Shown: positions 57,824 to 64,000 of the stretch, one piece after another
Layout of the letters: each line of letters starts with the position of its first letter
Position numbering within the stretch: the stretch's first letter is position 1
NCBI GenBank assembly: GCA_039111635.1
Contig: JBCAQO010000009.1
Coordinates: forward strand, 434,001-498,000
Direction: 5' to 3'
Length of the DNA: 64,000 bases
From: Heterobasidion occidentale
Lineage: Eukaryota > Basidiomycota > Agaricomycetes > Russulales > Bondarzewiaceae
Notes under the pieces: generated by a model
What the model was told of the DNA's origin: nothing
Database searches by the model: none
What the model saw: only the letters and a program-made list of their open reading frames with translations
Made by a program: the position numbers and the translations under genes

Positions 57824-59311
57824 CTAAGACTTCACAGCCACCCACGCATCGTGCCGCTTCACCAGCTCCGCGACGATGTCCTCCTCGATCTCTCTTGGCC
57901 GCCCGCGCGCGTCGACCGCGTGCGGGTCGATGCGGATCCACGACTCTGTCGCGGCCGGGGAGGCGGGGCCGGGGCGGGTGGATGGGGACAGAGGAGGCGA
58001 CGGAGACGGGCGGGAGACGAAGACGACCTCGTGCTTTCGCGTGTTGAGGTCGTTCCCGATCACGATCTGGTGCCCGTACCGCTCGAGCGCCGCGCGCGCC
58101 TTCGGGATCAGGAGCGCGGGGTCCGTTTCGAGCTGCGAGGATGATAAGAGTGCGATGCGTCGGAGTGGAGGAGACCCACTTTGAACGAGACGATGAAGCC
58201 GTCTGGCGTCCATTCGTCGACCATGGGTTTCAGGATTTTGGGCACTTGGTCCATCTCGATCAGCAAACTGCCCTTGCCGGACTGGATCTTGTGCTCCGAC
58301 TGCGGGTCGGACCGTCCATCGTCAAACATGAGATCCATGACGCCGTGGGAGGGAGAGGAGGGAGGAAAAGCCTGAATCACGCACCATCTTCTGGCGCGGG
58401 AGGAAAAAGTCGCTGACAGCGGCGGCGAGGTAGTACAGCACCCGCGGGCCGAGGACGGACAGCTCCTGGCTGACGGCGCGCAGGAGCCAGAGGTAGTCGT
58501 TCACGGTGACGAAACTGAGCGTGTGTAGCAGGCCGTCCGCGTGCGCGCGCTTGTACGCACGGAGCACCTCGCGCAGCGCGTCCCGCTTCGACGGCGTCAC
58601 GTGGATGTCCGCGCTCGCCCCCGCTTCCGCGCCCGCGCCCGGCGCGGGCGCCTCGACGTCGAGGAAGTCGAGGAAGGGGTTCGTCGAGTGGGAGTAGTGC
58701 CGGCTGAAGGGCTGCAGGCTGAACTGGCGGTGCATGAAGACGACGGCGTAGCCCGCTTGGAGGAAGTACTCGGCGGACGTCGCGCCGCGCGTGCCTAGAG
58801 ACCGCGCGCGGCGCTCGCGCTATCAGCGCTCGTGTACCGAGGGACCCGGGGGAGGCAGAGGGAGGGAGGAGCGGGATAGGGACGCACCTGCGCTGAAGTT
58901 ATCGAGGAAGCGCACGCTGGAAAGCCGAGCCGGGTAGAGGATGTGAGCAAACGCGGACGGGCGACGCGCGTCGAGACACGGCGCTCACACGTTGAGCTCC
59001 AGGGGGACCGTCGTTCCTCCGCTCTACACAACGCACATGAGAGGTCAAGACGCCGACGTGAGCCGCTCGCTGCCGTGGGGAGGCGGGGGAGGCGGGGGAG
59101 GTGGAAGGGGGGGGACGGGACAGGACGCCGCTGCGCGGAGACTCACAGTGACCAGGACGACCTTGCGGCCGAGCGCGCGCTGGCGCCCGACGAACGCGCG
59201 CACGCCCGCGATGTCGTGCTCGAGGTGCGCGGGGGGCGGCTGCGTCGCAAAGTACGACTCTGCGGAGAACTGGCCCGCCGTGGGATTCGTATCGTGATCG
59301 GTCGTCGTCAT
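57824..59311 (-). CDS. CAB2: Phosphopantothenate--cysteine ligase, 355 aa
   Basis: Second step of coenzyme A synthesis from pantothenate: joins 4'-phosphopantothenate and cysteine using a nucleotide triphosphate; cytosolic. Six exons: 59147-59311, 58989-59023, 58888-58916, 58385-58794, 58180-58299 and 57824-58132, total 1,068 nt, all phases agreeing although two exons are only 35 and 29 nt. Family landmarks in order: RALGRKVVLVTSGGTTVPLE, NVVRFLDNFSAGTRGATSAE, YFLQAGYAVVFMHR, RVLYYLAAAVSDFFLPRQKM, SEHKIQSGKGSLLIEMDQVP, KPMVDEWTPDGFIVSFKLET, ARAALERYGHQIVIGNDLNT and the terminal EIEEDIVAELVKRHDAWV. Length is normal for fungi. The frame is unbroken. Confidence 0.95.
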
Positions 59312-59477
59312 CGCGGCGTGGGGGATCCTCGCTTGGGTTCCGAGGAGGCGAGGCGGGAGGGGTGGGCGGGGTCAGGGATCGCGGTCGTCGTGCCTGCTTT
59401 TCTCGTGGAGGTTGCTCGGCGGCTGACGGTCGGCCTTGGTCATCGTCCGAAACGACGAGGACGCCTGGTCGGGTGTA

Positions 59478-59485
59478 TTATATAA
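59478..59485 (-). promoter_or_regulatory. Possible TATA box of the ligase gene
   Basis: Palindromic TTATATAA, 167-174 bp upstream of the ATG at 59311. It reads the same on both strands; orientation is inferred from the only nearby start. Confidence 0.4.
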
Positions 59486-62154
59486 GCGGATGCTTTTCGA
59501 GCCCGCGGGCCGGCCATTGCCGGTGTCCCTTCGAGGTGCTCCTCCAGCAACAGGCACCGCCCTCAATCTGTTGTTAAACTCAAACGACATATCAGGTCGA
59601 CGTGAAGTGCTCTTGGTCAAGCACGCTTAATTTATCTCAAGGAGGAGGTGAGTGTGATTGTTCCCGAGCACCCCACAGCTCAATACTTGTCTAATATCTT
59701 TGGTGCTGATATTCGGTGCCCGATATCACAGGTACGGGTCAAAGGCTTTTTTTGGAGCCGTGGATGGTTTTAGATCCATTGTGTGCATGCACCACTACGC
59801 CGCAGAAATTTAGCAGGGCGCTTGCTGAGGCTGAAAATTGTCCGCATCGTGTTAGAAGTTTCCTTGATTGCAGTGGTTGATCTTCCCCAACGCGAGGCAC
59901 ATCGTGGTGCGTACTCGCGAAACCCTGAGCATTCGGGGAGATGGAACACGCGTCCAAAGCCTAAGTTTTCCGCGCTCTCTTTGCAGCTAGCAGCCAATTT
60001 TACGCACAGCTAGCCTCGTTATGCCTGTTCCGGTGCTCAGTGATGGGGTACGTTTCGCAAAGCCGGCGGTGAAGCATATCCGGCATGTGTAGGTCCTCGC
60101 CTGCGACTCTGGATCGTGCCAGCGTACCCTATTGCCGGTACGACAAGGTTCCATACCGCGCAATCAGCTCACTGCCACTGCGATACGCTCTAGCGAGTAC
60201 GTCTAGGTACGTGTCCAGTGATCTTCCTCCTGCAACACTCCGCCGATGACTCATGCGCGACCACGCTCAGTCTATACATATGGGGAGGACCAAGAGTCCA
60301 TGCCGAATGCATCGTGCACGCACCGCGCCCTGTCATTTGCCTAGCGCGGCATAGCATAGCATGCGCTCTGATGTCGGCCGTCCACGAGGCGCGACGGCTC
60401 GGAGACGTGTCTGCAACGTGCCCCTGAACGAATGGGAGGCCATCCCTCGAGCGAGAGACCTCCGAGGACTTGTGGACCGTTGCGGGCTGTGAGTGGTTTT
60501 GACGCACCTGCGACGATCTTGGTCCTTGGTGTTTCTGGGCGGCGTCGCGGGCGGCGTGCATTTCCGATCTTGGGACTAGTCTCTGTGGACGAGGCCTCAT
60601 CGCCCCTGTGACATCGTTTTCTGAGAGGCTTCGAGCCGACGGCGAGGTGTTGAGAGGTTTGGAGGGTTCGGCAGGCTCAGCAGGCCTAGACCGGATTGTT
60701 ATTGTCTGTGCCTTCCTCTCGTAGGAGATCGTGTGTCCGACAGACGTTCGCGAGCACCGCCCAAATTGCACCCCAATCTGCACAGGCTGATCTCTCCAAC
60801 CCTGCATCGATCTAAATTACGTCCCCCAGGCATCTGTAGTAGTGAGTCCCGCAGCCGCCTGTATTTTTCGGTCTGCCTCCAGTTGCCGGTTTGTCGTCGC
60901 GGGGGCGTTCAGGGGCCTTCTCCTTCTTTTTGCTGTCCACGGTTGATTTAGCCAGGGACGAAGGCACATGATCGCGATTTGCGGTCAGGATTGATTCTCG
61001 CTCGGACGTGCTTATAGCCTTATATGTGCTTGAGCTGGACGATGCTGGAGTCTGACATATCTCTTCGCGTTGGCTTATTGGGATATGATCCGTCTCCTTC
61101 TCAGCTCGGGTCACCTCCAACAGCTATATCAAAAACGTATATTGACCTGGCGGTGCAGACTGCCTTGTCTGCATTGCGCGCACTTTTCCACTTCACCATC
61201 GTGCGTTCTCTCTCTTTAACAGATCGAATGTACGGGTCGAATCGGGCGAGAGGAGGGCGAGCACGGCTCGGGCCATCGACGCTATCCCCCGGCTTCCTTC
61301 ATCTATCATCATACCTGAGTGCTCATAAGTTGATGACGACCAGAAATGACTGATTCTCGGTGTCTTTAGAATCGCCCAGTTTAAGTCATTCCGGGTGGCG
61401 TGCATAACGAGCGAGCTTCTGTGAGCTTTGTGAACCCGAAATGGCTTGCTTGCTTCGCTTGTTACACGAGATGCTTGCTTCGGCCCACGGGCGAGCTCCC
61501 ACGACCTGCTGTCGGCACATTCCCCTTGGCTACTTCTAATACCGCGTTCTCTCACAGCTCCTCGCCGGTCGCCTGTCGATGCTAGCACCGAAATGCTGTT
61601 GCAGCTCGTGGTCGTCAAGGGTATATGTTTTGACTAAGGCGCCTCTTGCACCTGTACCTACGTGCATAAGCGGTGCAAAGATAGATGGAGTATGTTATTG
61701 TATTTTCTGGTATCGCTTGCACGGCGTCTCGCTGACGAAATCGTAGACTCGTTACCAGCCGTTCAACTCAGGACCGCCTCCGTATGTCGTCGTACGTCTC
61801 CTGCCTCTGGTGTGTTGCTACCGAAGCCTTTACCTGAACCACGGGACTGGAGAGTCGCCATATGAGACCCAAAAGATCTGACGGCCATGTTGCTGGTGTG
61901 ATTTGGGATCTGTTGCCATGGCGGCGCTCGATGGTCTGCATGCGGTTGTTTGCAATTGTTGACGTTGGTTCCTAGACGCAGGGCGCCGTGATTGGACCAG
62001 CGCGTTCCCCGGTTCTGATTTGGCGCCACAGACGGACGAATCAGACAGAATCCGTTCTTTTGTCCAATCAAACAATTGCGATCGTATGCAACACATTTCC
62101 GCGCGAGAGAGAAACGAGGCTAAAGGGCCAAGGCACGTGTGGCATCATCCGACC

Positions 62155-62160
62155 TATAAA
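62155..62160 (+). promoter_or_regulatory. TATA box of the gEgh16-like gene
   Basis: TATAAA, about 200 bp upstream of the ATG at 62359, followed by a pyrimidine-rich leader. This layout is usual for highly expressed fungal genes. Confidence 0.55.
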
Positions 62161-62358
62161 GTCTCCAGAAACCCGCCTTTCCCGTTCCCCAGGCTTGCCT
62201 CTTGCTTTCCACCTTTCATTGACGCCATCTAAGGACTGGTTCCTCCCCTGCACAGACTCGTCTCTCGTTCTACATCCGTTCTTTGCAAACTCAGCTGGTC
62301 TTTCATCGCATCAGTCATTTCCTAGCCAGTTTCAAATATTGTCATTTTCGAGTCCAGC

Positions 62359-63309
62359 ATGTTTTCCAAGTCCTTCATCGCGTCTCTCCTCGTCCTCGCC
62401 CTCTCCGCCCAGGTCCATGCCCACGCTGCGATCGCGCCCGCACTCGGCGTGAAGGGCACTCCCCGTTCGCAGCGACGTCCAGCGCCCATCTGCAGCTAAG
62501 CCCTGCGGCAATGCCAACATTGCGGGCACCATCGACTCTTCCACGGCAGTCGCCGCCGCCGCCGATGGCACTTTCGCTGCCACGATCTCTAACTTCAACG
62601 CGTAAGTCGGTTTTGATGCCATCATATTTTTTTTTAGTTCGCGCGCTCATGGCCCTGTCATCCACTAGCGGCAAAGATGGCTCGCGCCAAGTGACCGCCC
62701 AGGTTGATGCCACCGGCACAGGCAAGACTTTCGTTGCTGCGACAGTAGTGACCAACGGTGATGCTGTGCGAAACAACCTCTGCGTCTGTCGAGGGTATCA
62801 GGCTTAGACTTTTCTTTCTTCCTCAGGCTCCTACCAACGTCGGCTCGCAGCAGCTCTCCATCAAGCTTCCCGCCGGCACTAAATGCACTGGCGGTGCCTC
62901 CGGCAACCTCTGTCTCGCCTCATTCACCACCGCAGGCGGGTTCGGCAACTGTGTCGTCGTTTCCCAGGGCGCTGCAACTGGAAATGCCGCTGCCGCTGCC
63001 GCTGCTCCCGCAACGAGTGCTGCCGCGACCGGTGCGGCGACCGGAGCTGCTACTGGTGCTGCCACTGGCGCCGCTGCTGGTGCTGCCGCTGGTGCCGCCG
63101 GTCGCAAGGCAAGGGTCAGAAGGCAAAGGCCGCCGCGGCTGCCGCTAAGGCCAACGCCGCCAAGGTTAATGCCGCCAAGGCCCAGAAGGCCGCTCGCTCC
63201 TTCGACCGTGCTTGTGAGTGCATTCGCTCCCATCGCAGCAGCGTCTTGTTTGCTGACGTCGGTCCGATCAGGGGCTTCCCGCCGTAACGTGTACGTGCCC
63301 GTGGCGTAA
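62359..63309 (+). CDS. gEgh16/Egh16-like secreted protein, about 254 aa
   Basis: Secreted fungal surface protein of the gEgh16 family. Some ascomycete relatives are linked to host penetration; in a basidiomycete the role is unknown. Four exons: 62359-62601, 62669-62765, 62827-63213 and 63272-63309. A signal peptide is clear: MFSKSFIASLLVLALSAQVH, probably cut after an Ala. Family blocks are RSDVQRPSAAKPCGN, ADGTFAATISNFNAGKDGSR, GTGKTFVAATVVTNGDA, PAGTKCTGGASGNLCLASFT and GFGNCVVVSQGA, with paired cysteines. The tail is an Ala/Gly/Thr repeat, then a Lys/Ala-rich helix and RRNVYVPVA. Two frame breaks: the C run 62461-62464 has one base too many and GG at 63108-63109 one too few; together they give 765 nt in phase. 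Confidence 0.82.
63020..63100 (+). repeat. Coding minisatellite for Gly-Ala-Ala-Thr/Ala units
   Basis: About seven 12-nt units encode GAAT or GAAA tetrapeptides in the tail of the gEgh16-like protein. Third positions vary between units, so the repeat is maintained at protein level rather than by recent DNA expansion. Confidence 0.7.
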
Positions 63310-63766
63310 AGGACGAGGATGTGTGTGCGGGTCTCGCTGGGTCATGATTTTTGCTTTTTTATTTGGGTTTGATGCTATGGATGTACACTGCTCTGTACAG
63401 GATTTGGTTTTCAATGCAAAGGAAAGCTTTGAGCCGGATGTTGTCGTGAAAGTGTGTGGCAAGGATCAACTCAGCGTCGACTGGCTGCCCTCATGCACAT
63501 GTCTAAGCCCATGGCGGTCGTTAAATTTATGGGTCTATCCTTGATCGATTCGTGTGATTCATATCAACAGTCCGTCGTGATTAAATTACAGCAGGCATAC
63601 ACTGGCGCAGTGCAGGACATAGACGAGAATAGATAACTACGAGGAAGCCCCACCTTTTAGGACGATCGGGCATTCCCATAAATGACAGACAGATCGGAAG
63701 AAACTCTGGTATACATACTCTCTGCGACATCTCGTTCTTCGTGGTCGCAGGAGAAGGGGGTGGCAT
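63310..63766. other. Convergent intergenic region, no gene recognised
   Basis: 457 bp of mixed composition after the gEgh16-like stop; probably 3' untranslated sequence of both neighbours. Confidence 0.4.
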
Positions 63767-64000
63767 CTACCGCCGAGGTATGAAATTCGGTTCATTTCCC
63801 GTGCGGGATCCTGAATCATCTTCGACCGTGTTCATGACGTGGATGACGACAGGCTGGCGGAAGCCGTTGAAGACCGAGGCCGTGGAGAGGGACGACGGAA
63901 CGTTACGCATTGGCATGCCGAAGGACGTGTCGAAGTCGCCGTCTTCTACCGCGTCGCTATGCGTCATTTGAAGGGCGACGAGGACGATGATCAGTGTGGA
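63767..64000 (-). CDS. C-terminal end of an unknown gene (cut by window edge)
   Basis: An open minus-strand frame reaches the window edge and stops at 63767. It ends with a hydrophobic stretch (TLIIVLVALQMTH) at the 64000 side, then a polar tail including FGMPMRNVPSSLSTASVFNG and QPVVIHVMN. A polar tail after a last membrane helix is how many basidiomycete multi-pass proteins end, but the family was not identified. The plus strand is also open here (RLAEAVEDRGRGEG), so the strand itself is uncertain. Confidence 0.3.
   Translation of the reverse strand, partial: STLIIVLVALQMTHSDAVEDGDFDTSFGMPMRNVPSSLSTASVFNGFRQPVVIHVMNTVEDDSGSRTGNEPNFIPRR

Larger units (their letters stand above)
59312..62358. 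other. Three-kilobase divergent intergenic region
   Basis: Between the ligase start (-) and the gEgh16-like start (+). No conserved protein block was seen in six frames; the longest frame (minus 60190-60807) has no recognisable motif. Putative TATA boxes sit near each end. No repeat family or transposon ends were recognised. Confidence 0.45.

Overview
The window is nuclear DNA of a filamentous basidiomycete, most likely an Agaricomycete. The genes are split by many short GT-AG introns, mostly 45-70 nt. Several families are typical of mushroom-forming fungi: a 7-TM integral membrane protein, an F-box-like family starting MGQYW, a gEgh16-type secreted protein, a PIN-like carrier and C2H2 regulators. 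No transposon, CRISPR array, rRNA or tRNA gene was recognised.

Layout. 0-16.4 kb: aldehyde dehydrogenase (partial, -), FAD-linked oxidase (-), 7-TM membrane protein (+), MFSD5-like transporter (+), a candidate tiny spliced gene (+), protein-L-isoaspartate methyltransferase (-) divergent from a PIN-like carrier (+), a zinc-finger regulator (-) and a short tropomyosin (+). 17-26.3 kb: an 11-exon gene of about 2,400 codons, tentatively UNC80-like (-), and an F-box-like gene (-). 27.7-36.3 kb: GFA1 (+), a CsbD-like protein (-) and the Sec4 exchange factor SEC2 (+). 36.8-46.9 kb: intradiol dioxygenase (-), 5-formyl-THF cyclo-ligase (+), RAD51 paralogue (-) divergent from an RRM protein (+), then EXO1 (+). 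46.9-53 kb holds no recognisable gene. 53-64 kb: C2H2 factor (+), PIG-P/GPI19 (-), phosphopantothenate-cysteine ligase (-), a gene-poor 3 kb, a gEgh16-like secreted protein (+) and the end of an unknown gene (-).

The genes do not form one pathway or a secondary-metabolite cluster. Functional neighbours are loose: cell wall and surface (GFA1, PIG-P, SEC2, tropomyosin, gEgh16) and recombination (RAD51 paralogue, EXO1).

A technical pattern runs through the window. About eighteen frame breaks occur in otherwise conserved genes. Nearly all are explained by one base too many or too few in a short mononucleotide run. With those single-base differences, the exon sums of nine genes become exact multiples of three and their splice phases agree. 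I therefore read the breaks as run-length errors in the assembly, not as pseudogenes. Splice sites and protein lengths were worked out by hand from reading frames and remembered family patterns; no search was run.
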